Of a stretch of 34,567 nucleotides of DNA, positions 21,392 through 28,715 are shown piece by piece (within the stretch, counting starts at the first letter, position 1; the number at the start of each line of letters is the position of its first letter). Under the pieces are notes generated by a model. That model did not search any database. It saw nothing but the letters and a program-made list of their open reading frames with translations, and was not told where the DNA came from. This stretch comes from a virus. Both the position numbers and the translations under genes were made by a program. The DNA is taken from the IMG/VR virus record IMGVR_UViG_3300045051_001503, positions 1-34,567 of that record. The stretch is one strand, 5' to 3'.

Positions 21392-22291
21392 ATGGCTAGA
21401 TTTTCAGCAGCACAACAGCGAGTGATTGACGCGGCCAACCTGGCGATGGCCAGCGGTGTGAACTCGCCCGGCCCGATGTCGGCGATCCTGGAAGAGATCT
21501 TCGCCGCCATTGCGGCGGGGTCGTTTGGCATCACAGCCGACCCGCTGGACATCGACAGCCTGGCCAAGGGCGGCGGTGCCTTTACCCAGGACGAAGACAC
21601 CACGACCGGGCTGACCTTCGGCTACAAAGCCGGGAGGCTGCACAACGGCAAGACACTGGTGACGGTGGTCGCCGGGACCATCGCCTTATCGGCCAGCTCG
21701 ACCAACTACATCGAAGTCGATCGAGCTGGGACGGTGTTCAAGACCACGGTCGGCTTCACCAGCGGGCGCATGCCCTTGTATGAGGTGGTGTGCGGGCTCA
21801 GCTCGATCACCAGCGTCACCAGCCGCAAACCGCTGCTGTGCCTGCTGGGGCCGAGGTCCACCGACGGCTCAATGCTGTCAGCGGCCGCCGCGACAAAGGT
21901 GGTGGAGATCCCCTTGGGGGATGTCACCGCCACCAAGGCCTTTAGCCTGGTCTCTCCTGATCACGCCGCTCGGGTGGTGTCGGCTCAGCTGGTGGTCAAG
22001 ACCGCCATCACGGCCAATGACACGAACTACTGGACGTTCGGCCTGGCCAACAAAGGCCCGGCCGGCAGCGGCAGCACAGCGATCCTGGCTGCCGGCGACA
22101 CCAGCACGACCAAGGCGACAGGCGGGTCAGGTCTGACGGCGTATGTGGTGCGGTCGATGTCGCTCAACGCGACGGACGCCAACCGCAACACGGCCGCCAA
22201 CGACGTGCTGGAGTTCACCGCGACCAAGACCGCCAGCGCCGCCGACCTGGTGCAGGCGACGCTGAAGGTCGAGTGGCAGTTCGATAACTAG
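21392..22291 (+). CDS. Putative virion surface protein, beta-rich
   Basis: A 299-aa protein between the cement candidate and the connectors. The N-terminal 60 residues are helical (FSAAQQRVIDAANLAMASG, ILEEIFAAIAAGSFG) and may anchor it to the particle. The rest is beta-rich, with a segment typical of phage fibre or baseplate-adjacent proteins (TLVTVVAGTIALSASSTNYI followed by VDRAGTV) and a C-terminal jelly-roll-like region that ends ATLKVEWQF. The ribosome site is GGAGAG. It forms a block with the next two genes. Possible head fibre or decoration; no catalytic residues are apparent. Confidence 0.6.
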   Translation: MARFSAAQQRVIDAANLAMASGVNSPGPMSAILEEIFAAIAAGSFGITADPLDIDSLAKGGGAFTQDEDTTTGLTFGYKAGRLHNGKTLVTVVAGTIALSASSTNYIEVDRAGTVFKTTVGFTSGRMPLYEVVCGLSSITSVTSRKPLLCLLGPRSTDGSMLSAAAATKVVEIPLGDVTATKAFSLVSPDHAARVVSAQLVVKTAITANDTNYWTFGLANKGPAGSGSTAILAAGDTSTTKATGGSGLTAYVVRSMSLNATDANRNTAANDVLEFTATKTASAADLVQATLKVEWQFDN

Positions 22292-22341
22292 GCGAGCATC
22301 GAGTCAGAGCATCAGTCAAACGCACATTGCGAGAAATGACC

Positions 22342-22737
22342 ATGAGTCCAAACGATCTGAATCGCGGAGAGTTCGACACCGGTGCAGTCGCCGTGGCCGG
22401 CACGAGCACATGGGTGCAGGTGCTGAGACTGGAGCTGGACCCACAGGTGCACACACGGCGCACAGTGCTTACCGGCCTGGTGGGCGGCAACGCCATCACC
22501 GGGCTGAAGGTGACGCGGGCTGCTGTCCGGGGCGGGGTGCACGTGGATGTGGCAGTCGACGCTGACCTGGATGAGCCGAACGTCGAGGTGCAGGCCGCGT
22601 TCCCCGCCAGCGCCTACACCACCGGCGCGGGCGGCCGATTTCAGATCACCCTCAACAACTGCGGCGTGGCCGAGTGGGGGATGTGGGCGAAGGCGGCATC
22701 CGCCACCACGGTCCAGACCAACGGGTCGGCGAGCTAG
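22342..22737 (+). CDS. Small beta-sandwich structural protein
   Basis: A 131-aa beta-rich protein (TWVQVLRLELDPQVHTRR, VHVDVAVDADLDEPNVEVQ, FQITLNNCGVAEWGMW) similar in style to virion accessory beta-sandwich domains. The ATG at 22342 is placed 7 nt after a GAGA ribosome site; an ATG two codons earlier (22336) is an equal choice. It lies between two larger beta-rich surface proteins, so it may adapt one to the other. The family is not recognised. Confidence 0.58.
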   Translation: MSPNDLNRGEFDTGAVAVAGTSTWVQVLRLELDPQVHTRRTVLTGLVGGNAITGLKVTRAAVRGGVHVDVAVDADLDEPNVEVQAAFPASAYTTGAGGRFQITLNNCGVAEWGMWAKAASATTVQTNGSAS

Positions 22738-22795
22738 CTCACCTACGTCCATCGACGCGCGAACCAGAACACAACAGTCCGCAGAACACCCAACC

Positions 22796-25700
22796 ATGGC
22801 ACTTACCAACCGAGTCAGTTTCATCCCTACCGAAGCCAACGTGGGCACCATCTACAGCACGGCGTCTCCGCCGGCTGGGCTTCAGATCACCGCCGCGAAC
22901 ACGGTGACGGTGCGTGATCTGGGATGGCGGACGGGGGCGGGCCGCGGTGCGTCGATGCGATCCAACGGAGACGACTTCCGGCTGGCGTTGTCTACCAGCA
23001 GTGTCACTGCGACTTTGATGAGCAAGGCCAGCAACGTGGCGAGCTGGTGGAACTTTGACCTACTGGTGTCGCCGGGGCAGTTCGTGGCCGGCACGACGAC
23101 GCAGTTGCTGCTATTCGCGGTTTTTCGACTGGCCGACGCTGCATATGTGGTGCAGGTGGAGCTGCGCGGCATCAGCACTCTGGGCGTGGCCGACATCCGG
23201 CTGACATCCCAGCGGGGCGGCACGCCGGGCATCACCAACATGAGCGTGCCGTTCAATGAGCCGACGATCTTCCGGCTGCACATGAAGCAGGTGGCGGGAT
23301 CGACTTGGACCTACGACTGCGAGCTGCTCTACAGCACGGACAGTGGTCAGACTTGGACCTCGGCCGGGTCGCTGGCCAACTGCCACGGGTTCAACTCTGC
23401 ACCCGAGCGGATCTGGATCGGCAACTACAATTTCGGCGGCGGCGGGGCGATCTTACGGGCGGCGTGGGGCGGGGTGGTGGTGTCGGAAGGGACGGTGGAC
23501 GCTGACAAGACGGCAGCGATCCCCGTGACACTGCTGGGGCAAACGATCAGCGGGGTGGATCATTACCTCGATCTCGAGCTTTCCGGCTCCGTGGGCGATG
23601 GCAGTTTGGCCAGCCCGTTCAGCCTCACCAAGCTGCTGACGACCATCAACGGCACGAGCTACTTCCGGCCATTTGTGGTTTACCGTCGCAACGGCGTGGA
23701 CATGGACACGCATGTGTACCCGAGCTGGACCGCCAAGGAGCTCATCACGGAGTACCTGGCCGGCACGCTGACAGCTCATCCGGCGGTCCCGCGCGTGAAG
23801 GTGCTGGGCAAGGGTGGGGCGAAGCAGAGAATCGCCACGGCGACGATCATGCAGTTCGACAACCCGCTGGTGGTGGAGGGGGACGGCAACGGCAAGCCGG
23901 TGCTCTGGAACACGGTGGCTCAGAACACATGGACTCGGCCGAACATTGGGACCTATCCGAACATTTGGGAGGGGGCGTCCTCGGCGAGGGCGTACCTGTT
24001 TCAGGACGGGCTGCCCCTTGAGTCGAGCAATCAGGCGAACATCACTGCCGGCCGGGTGTGGGTGAACGGGGCACCGGGCCGCATGTGGACGGATGGCAGC
24101 ACGATGCTGGTCTATCCGAGGAATGGAGTGAACCCCACCACCGCGCCGCTAGGGACTTTTGAGCGGACGCGGATGCTCTCCACCGACTCGATCATCAATC
24201 TGGCACATCAGGGCATTCTGCGGGGCTTGAAGATCTACGGCACAACCATCCGAAACTCCTCCAGTGACGTGCTGTACGGTAACTACTGCTTCGGCAGCAA
24301 TGCCAAGCGGGGGCTGGCCATCGTGGCCGACATGGAAGGTGACTTCGGTGACAAACACATCTCCGGCTCGATCCAGGGTGCGACGGGGCCTCTGACGACA
24401 CTATGGATCAACAACAAGCACGGCCGGTGCTCGCCGCACGAGGCGGGGACGGGCAGGTACACCGCCCGCGTGGACTACACTGATGATGCGGCACTCTCGA
24501 CAGGCACGGTGCTGATCACAGGATGGTGGGGCGATCAAGACCTTTACCCGGACCAGAGCGGCTACCCGACCAACGGCACGGATGTGGCCGGCGAGAACAA
24601 CCGTTCCGCTTCGAGCTGGTACTCGCATACCTCTGGCAGCAAGCCAAGGTTTCAGACGCTGCGGGTGCGGGCAAACGCCAACAACGTCAACACGACCATG
24701 ACCACCAACGTGACCGGGGCCACGGTGGTCGGGCTGGTCAACGGCACGACCTACGCGCGGGCGTGGGGCGGGATCTACTTCTCCGGCCAGCCGACCGCCG
24801 GGCAGACCATCACGATCAATGCCGTGGTCATCACGTTCGTCGCCAGCGGGGCGACGGGCAACCAAGTGAACATCGGCGGGAACGTAGTGGCCACCATCGC
24901 CAACCTCAACACCTTCATCAACGCCAACACGGTGGCTCTGGCCATCACCTCGATCATTCAGGCCGACCCGTTCATCGAACACTACTTTGGCAACTGCCAG
25001 ATGACGGCCGGCGGGCCGATCTACCCCAGCGGCTACGCCACTCCGATGACGGTCGAGGACTCGACGATCTACGGCGTGAAGAACGTGAACAACGCGACGG
25101 TGCTGCGGTGCGTGTACCAGTCCAACCCGTTCCGCTTTGGTGGGAACATCAACGACTCACTGATCCAGTATTGGCCGAACTCCCCTGCCGGCACGGGCGA
25201 AGAGACCCGTATTCAAGACCCTGACGTTAGCGGTGCCGGTCCGTTCAACCTCGCCATCACTCAAAGCACGATTGATCTGTCGGGCCTGACCGTGGGAGCG
25301 GCAACCTGGTGCTTTGGGTACTCCGGGACTCTGGCATTCAATTGCACTTTTACGGATGTGCTGATGGTGATGCCGAACTCGGACATCGGCTTTGTGAACG
25401 CGACGGACGTACAGGTGCCTGTTGCTGGATTGCAGGTTCACATCGTTGCCCCCAACCCGTCTGGCGGCGGCGTGAACTTCCGTCCAGCCAAGACACTGGC
25501 TGTCTGGGCATTCGAGCAGGACCAAGGCTTTGTGTATCCGAGCTATGCCGCTGCGAAGGTCAGCAGCACCAATCGGAAGCTGCTGGGTGGGTCGCCGCTG
25601 ATCGGCGTGGCAGAGAACCAGCGCACACCGCCGGACTCGAAGGATCTGACGGGCGCGACCTTCAGCCTTCGCAATGACATCGGGGCGTATGAGTTTGGTG

Positions 25701-25807
25701 GTTCATCTGTTGCAAGCCTGTCGACGGGCCGGGTATGGACAGGCCTGCCGCCCGCCGGATCGCCCGTCGCCAATCTCTCCACCGGCCGCGCATGGAGGGG
25801 CTACTAG
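22796..25807 (+). CDS. Large beta-helix surface protein (glycan-binding candidate)
   Basis: A 1003-aa protein, the largest in the window. Residues 1-210 look like a concanavalin/LamG-type sandwich (WWNFDLLVSP, VVQVELRGI, FRLHMKQVAG). From about 230 to 950 the pattern is a right-handed parallel beta-helix (HQGILRGLKIYGTTIRNSSS, AKRGLAIVADMEG, VEDSTIYGVKNVNNAT). A typical phage insert FVASGATGNQVNIGGNVV lies near residue 690. Near the end come GSPLIGVAENQRTPPDSKD and NDIGAYEFGG, a closing motif of secreted beta-helix proteins, then two short LSTGR-x-W repeats. The fold suggests polysaccharide binding or depolymerisation. Its position among head genes, not after the tail, is unusual. The ribosome site is weak. 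Confidence 0.7.
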   Translation: MALTNRVSFIPTEANVGTIYSTASPPAGLQITAANTVTVRDLGWRTGAGRGASMRSNGDDFRLALSTSSVTATLMSKASNVASWWNFDLLVSPGQFVAGTTTQLLLFAVFRLADAAYVVQVELRGISTLGVADIRLTSQRGGTPGITNMSVPFNEPTIFRLHMKQVAGSTWTYDCELLYSTDSGQTWTSAGSLANCHGFNSAPERIWIGNYNFGGGGAILRAAWGGVVVSEGTVDADKTAAIPVTLLGQTISGVDHYLDLELSGSVGDGSLASPFSLTKLLTTINGTSYFRPFVVYRRNGVDMDTHVYPSWTAKELITEYLAGTLTAHPAVPRVKVLGKGGAKQRIATATIMQFDNPLVVEGDGNGKPVLWNTVAQNTWTRPNIGTYPNIWEGASSARAYLFQDGLPLESSNQANITAGRVWVNGAPGRMWTDGSTMLVYPRNGVNPTTAPLGTFERTRMLSTDSIINLAHQGILRGLKIYGTTIRNSSSDVLYGNYCFGSNAKRGLAIVADMEGDFGDKHISGSIQGATGPLTTLWINNKHGRCSPHEAGTGRYTARVDYTDDAALSTGTVLITGWWGDQDLYPDQSGYPTNGTDVAGENNRSASSWYSHTSGSKPRFQTLRVRANANNVNTTMTTNVTGATVVGLVNGTTYARAWGGIYFSGQPTAGQTITINAVVITFVASGATGNQVNIGGNVVATIANLNTFINANTVALAITSIIQADPFIEHYFGNCQMTAGGPIYPSGYATPMTVEDSTIYGVKNVNNATVLRCVYQSNPFRFGGNINDSLIQYWPNSPAGTGEETRIQDPDVSGAGPFNLAITQSTIDLSGLTVGAATWCFGYSGTLAFNCTFTDVLMVMPNSDIGFVNATDVQVPVAGLQVHIVAPNPSGGGVNFRPAKTLAVWAFEQDQGFVYPSYAAAKVSSTNRKLLGGSPLIGVAENQRTPPDSKDLTGATFSLRNDIGAYEFGGSSVASLSTGRVWTGLPPAGSPVANLSTGRAWRGY

Positions 25808-25810
25808 TTT

Positions 25811-26278
25811 ATGGCCACCTACCTCACCACCGAAGCCGCTGACGTCCTGGCTGCAACCTTGCAGCCCCCGGTGACGTCGTACCTTGCCGCTTCTGCCCCG
25901 GCCAAGCTTGGGGCGTTGGAGGAAGCTACACGCCGGATTGATGCCGGCTACACCTACGAGGGCCAACGCCATATGTGGGACCAGCTGCTTGAGTTCCCGC
26001 GGGCAGTGCCTGGCGGGCTCGTTGACCGGGACCAGTCCACCGGACTGGCGATCGTGCCGGAGGCTGTGAAACTGGCATGCCTCCGGCAGGCGGACGCGAT
26101 CCTGGCTGGCGACGCCGAACGAACCAAGGCCGAAGCGCGCATCGGTCTGACTTCGCAGTCCACGGGCGAACGTGCCGAGGCCTACGCATCACCGTCTGCC
26201 TGGGCGGAAGCGATGCTGTGTGTCTACGCCCGGTCATTGCTGCAGCGATTCAGGATTCGAACGGGGAGGGTGCTGTGA
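25811..26278 (+). CDS. Head-tail connector (DnaT-like / DUF1320-type)
   Basis: A 155-aa mostly helical protein at the head-tail junction position. YEGQRHMWDQLLEFPRAVPGG followed by VPEAVKLACLRQADAIL is the pattern of head-tail adaptors often labelled DnaT-like in phage annotation, which bind below the portal. The C-terminal half (AYASPSAWAEAMLCVYARSLL) is helical. The start lies only 3 nt after the beta-helix gene stop, and the stop overlaps the next start (GTGA). The connector role comes from pattern and order. Confidence 0.66.
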   Translation: MATYLTTEAADVLAATLQPPVTSYLAASAPAKLGALEEATRRIDAGYTYEGQRHMWDQLLEFPRAVPGGLVDRDQSTGLAIVPEAVKLACLRQADAILAGDAERTKAEARIGLTSQSTGERAEAYASPSAWAEAMLCVYARSLLQRFRIRTGRVL

Positions 26279-26658
26279 TCACCAACGCCCGGATCCTCAC
26301 AACCCTTGCGCCAAGGCCTCCCGACGCTTTCGGAAAGCCATCGTGGGCACTGCCGGTCACCGTCAACGTGCCATGCCTGCTGGATGTGATCTCGCTGGCC
26401 CAGCAGGTGGCGATGCAATCGGTACTGCGTGACGCGACCCACAAGGTGATCGTCGAGCCTCAAGGCGGTTTCGACCCGTTTCAGATCGCCACCGGCTGGC
26501 GAATGTTCGTCGACCGAAGCCTGAACAATACCCAGACCTACGGCCTGTTGGTGGAGCACGTCCGGCAGATTTCCGGCGGGCTGGCCTACTGCGAGTTTTA
26601 CTGCCGGCAGGTGCCGGTCACGGTGGTCCTGGCATCGGTCGAAGGGGGGACACCGTGA
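26275..26658 (+). CDS. Head-closure / neck protein candidate
   Basis: A 127-aa protein with a GTG start that forms a GTGA overlap; GGGGAGGGTG just upstream is the ribosome site. It is beta-rich (WALPVTVNVPCLLDV, HKVIVEPQGGFDPF, VPVTVVLASVEGG) with one central helix. It is second of four coupled small genes between portal-side and tail-tube genes, the slot for head-closure (stopper) proteins. No diagnostic motif. A longer upstream frame overlapping the preceding gene is a shadow. Confidence 0.62.
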   Translation: MITNARILTTLAPRPPDAFGKPSWALPVTVNVPCLLDVISLAQQVAMQSVLRDATHKVIVEPQGGFDPFQIATGWRMFVDRSLNNTQTYGLLVEHVRQISGGLAYCEFYCRQVPVTVVLASVEGGTP

Positions 26659-27014
26659 GCGCCAAGGTCAGCATCAAAGAGTTTCAGCGGGGCCTGCGGC
26701 AAGCTGGTGAACGTGGACGCCGCGCAGCCTATAAGGCCATGCTCCGGGCGGCGGAACACACCCTCGGTGATGCCCAGCAACTGGCACCCGTCGACACCGG
26801 CGATCTCAAGGCGTCCGACCAGGTCGGACGCGCGTCGGGTGTCGACCTGAAAGTGGAGATCGGATTCAACACCGACTATGCCGCGATCGTGCACGAGGAC
26901 CTGCAGGCGAATCACCCCAACGGGGGCGAGGCGAAGTACCTGGAAAAGGCCATTCGAAAGATGTACCCCCAGCTGCTGACCTACGTTGCCGTCGAAGTCA
27001 GGAAGGTGCTGTGA
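26655..27014 (+). CDS. HK97 gp10-like neck/tail completion protein
   Basis: A 119-aa protein with the HK97 gp10 signature: N-terminal helix (FQRGLRQAGERGRRAAYKAM), APVDTGDLKAS in the middle, then a beta region (LKVEIGFNTDYAAIVHED) and KYLEKAI near the C-terminus. Family members join head and tail in siphoviruses and some myoviruses. GTG start with GTGA overlap to the upstream gene and GTGA to the next. The clearest family match among the connector genes. Confidence 0.82.
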   Translation: MSAKVSIKEFQRGLRQAGERGRRAAYKAMLRAAEHTLGDAQQLAPVDTGDLKASDQVGRASGVDLKVEIGFNTDYAAIVHEDLQANHPNGGEAKYLEKAIRKMYPQLLTYVAVEVRKVL

Positions 27015-27478
27015 TGGCCATCTACCTCATGACATTCCTGAGCCAGCTGGCGACGCACGTAGCGACGGCGGCGGAACTGCAGTTTGCAGGCACCCCTCGG
27101 GAGCTGTGGGTGCTGTCGGCGGAAGAGACCGCCGCCAACTGCTCGCCGATCTACAGCGTCATCACACCCTACGGCGGCGAGACGCCCTATGTGCCGTTGG
27201 ACCTGGTGTCGCTGCAGGTGGCGACTTATGCCCCCTCCAAACGCGAATCGATGGAGCGTTCGCTGGCGGTTCGAAGCACCCTCGTGGACGCCTCGGGCCG
27301 GCCGCTGCGGGCAGTCGCTGTGGGCGATGCCCCACACCAACACAGGATTCTGGCCGTCACCCAACTGCAACAGCCGTCGCTGATCGGCGGCGACGACACC
27401 ACGCTCCGGCACAAAGTCGTCTTCAACTTCGACGCGAAGGTGGTGTACCTGGGCGGGGCACCTCCGCCCAGCCCGTAG
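27011..27478 (+). CDS. Tail terminator / minor tail protein candidate
   Basis: A 155-aa protein that follows the gp10-like gene and precedes the tail tube, the usual tail-terminator position. The fold pattern fits: an N-terminal helix (FLSQLATHVATAA), strands, then LVSLQVATYAPSKRES and a helix, with VRSTLVDASGRPLRAV after it. Terminators cap the growing tail tube and attach to the neck. The start is GTG at 27011 (GTGA overlap) or the adjacent ATG at 27014. Assigned by order and fold impression. Confidence 0.62.
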   Translation: MMAIYLMTFLSQLATHVATAAELQFAGTPRELWVLSAEETAANCSPIYSVITPYGGETPYVPLDLVSLQVATYAPSKRESMERSLAVRSTLVDASGRPLRAVAVGDAPHQHRILAVTQLQQPSLIGGDDTTLRHKVVFNFDAKVVYLGGAPPPSP

Positions 27479-27543
27479 CTACCAAACATCAAACCGCAAC
27501 CAACAACTGACAATCGGCAACCTCTCCAACGAAAGGACTCAAC

Positions 27544-28062
27544 ATGGCACTCGACCCATCAAAACTCAGGCACACGACTTGGATCGCCACATGGAAGGCG
27601 GCAGGCGGCGACGTCGTGCTGGAAGCGACCGATGAAGTTGACCCCGGCGGCTTGGAAATGCTCTTCCACGAACTGAAGGTCGGTGTCACCGGCCCGGCCA
27701 AGCTGGGAGAACGCTTCGTCGGGGCCGAAGGGATGATCAGCGTCGAACAGCGGGAGATCGACGACGTGATCCAACGGAAGCTTACCCCGTGGGCCGGGGC
27801 CAGCGGCTCATACTGGCTAACGCCCGACCGGGGCACCGACCTGTACGGTTATGCCCGCGAGCTGGTGTTGCACCCCGCCGACCTGCCGGCAGGCACTACC
27901 ACCGAGGACATTCACCTGGTCAAAACCGTGCCGATCATCAAACGCCCCAAGGGCGACGGCGAGGAAGACAACGTATTGGCGGTGGAGTTCTGGGTTTACC
28001 CGGACCGCGCCGCACTTCCGCAGCTGCGATACGGCTTCGTCGGGGCGAGCGCACCGGCATAA
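27544..28062 (+). CDS. Major tail (tube) protein
   Basis: A 172-aa protein just before the tail assembly chaperones, where siphoviruses encode their tube protein. The sequence has alternating beta strands (TWIATWKAAGGDVVLEATDE, ELKVGVTGPAKLGERFVG) and a long loop with the GTDLYGYARELVLHP strand, in keeping with the tube fold. It is preceded by a 65-base CA-rich, G-poor spacer and a GAAAGGA ribosome site, the layout used here for highly made virion proteins. No contractile sheath gene lies beside it, so the tail is non-contractile. Confidence 0.76.
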   Translation: MALDPSKLRHTTWIATWKAAGGDVVLEATDEVDPGGLEMLFHELKVGVTGPAKLGERFVGAEGMISVEQREIDDVIQRKLTPWAGASGSYWLTPDRGTDLYGYARELVLHPADLPAGTTTEDIHLVKTVPIIKRPKGDGEEDNVLAVEFWVYPDRAALPQLRYGFVGASAPA

Positions 28063-28120
28063 CTGCCGGCCGGCAACTCCAGACACACAACTCACAACCC
28101 TCAACCACAAGGACCATCCC

Positions 28121-28468
28121 ATGCAATTCGACCCAAAGTCATTCATCCTCGACGACGAGCCGTGGGACTTTCAGATCGTCTCCGGCAGCGCATTTGCCAA
28201 CACCCGCCCAGCCTCAGTCGGCGACATCCAAATCATCCAGAGCATCAGCGTCTCCGGCGGAGACAAGTCGATGCTGGACTACATCGCTGGGCTCGGAGTT
28301 ACCGAAACCGACCGGTCGATCATCGCGGCCATGCCCATCGAGCTCCAGTCGATCGCGCTCGTGGGTTACATGGCTTACACACAGGCTCGTCTCCAAAAAA
28401 AGTCCCAAAGGGCGGCGAGCTGGGTGAACGCCCAACTGGCCTTGACCAAGTCAACGTCGCGGAGCTGA
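28121..28468 (+). CDS. Tail assembly chaperone, short (G-like) form
   Basis: A 115-aa product of the zero frame between tube and tape-measure genes. In long-tailed phages this gene makes a chaperone (lambda G) and, by -1 frameshift, a longer fusion (G-T) that coats the tape measure during tail assembly. The slip site is at 28396-28402. Residues 1-94 are shared by both forms; residues 95-115 (SQRAASWVNAQLALTKSTSRS) occur only in the short form. The N-terminal domain is mixed alpha/beta (FILDDEPWDFQIVSGSAF). It follows a CA-rich spacer and an AAGGA-type ribosome site. Confidence 0.8.
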   Translation: MQFDPKSFILDDEPWDFQIVSGSAFANTRPASVGDIQIIQSISVSGGDKSMLDYIAGLGVTETDRSIIAAMPIELQSIALVGYMAYTQARLQKKSQRAASWVNAQLALTKSTSRS

Positions 28469-28704
28469 TCGTCGGCCTCATGCAGATCGTGCCGTCGCTG
28501 ACGCTGCAGCAGGCACTGGAGCTGCCGATCCTCACCGCCGTCGCCCTCGGCCGAGCCAAGGTTCGGCTCTACAAAAAGGCGATGAAGCGGAGCAAGTCGG
28601 AAGGCGGCTCGGCTGGAAACTCGGTGGGAATGTCGGCAGGCGGGCTTAGAAGGCAGCGGATCGGTTCGATGGCGGAGCTGAGTGAGTTTCTGAGCCGCAG
28701 GTAA
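28121..28704 (+). CDS. Tail assembly chaperone, frameshift (G-T-like) fusion
   Basis: Predicted 194-aa fusion: 94 residues from the zero frame (28121-28402), then a -1 slip on A AAA AAG and 100 residues from the second frame (28402-28704). The first new residues are VPKGGELGERP, then VAELIVGLMQIVPSLTLQQALE and a basic end (KKAMKRSKSEGG, RRQRIGSMAELSEFL). The second frame has no credible start of its own and runs to 12 nt before the tape measure gene, as expected for the T domain. The fusion would bind tape measure and tube. Confidence 0.8.
28396..28433 (+). promoter_or_regulatory. Programmed -1 ribosomal frameshift site
   Basis: Slippery heptamer A AAA AAG at 28396-28402, read in the zero frame as (CA)A AAA AAG; a 7-nt spacer; then a stem GGGCG (28410-28414) with CGCCC (28429-28433). 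The heptamer is the type used by E. coli dnaX, and the spacing of the hairpin is in the normal 5-9 nt range. The frame it leads into is exactly the one that carries the conserved second part of the chaperone. Confidence 0.85.
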
Positions 28705-28715
28705 TCGGAGCAAGT

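Noticed and set aside
22547-22795. N-terminal extension of the beta-helix protein by 83 codons
   Set aside because: It overlaps the preceding beta-sandwich gene and reads as Arg/Pro/Thr-rich shadow; the ATG at 22796 begins the ordered protein.
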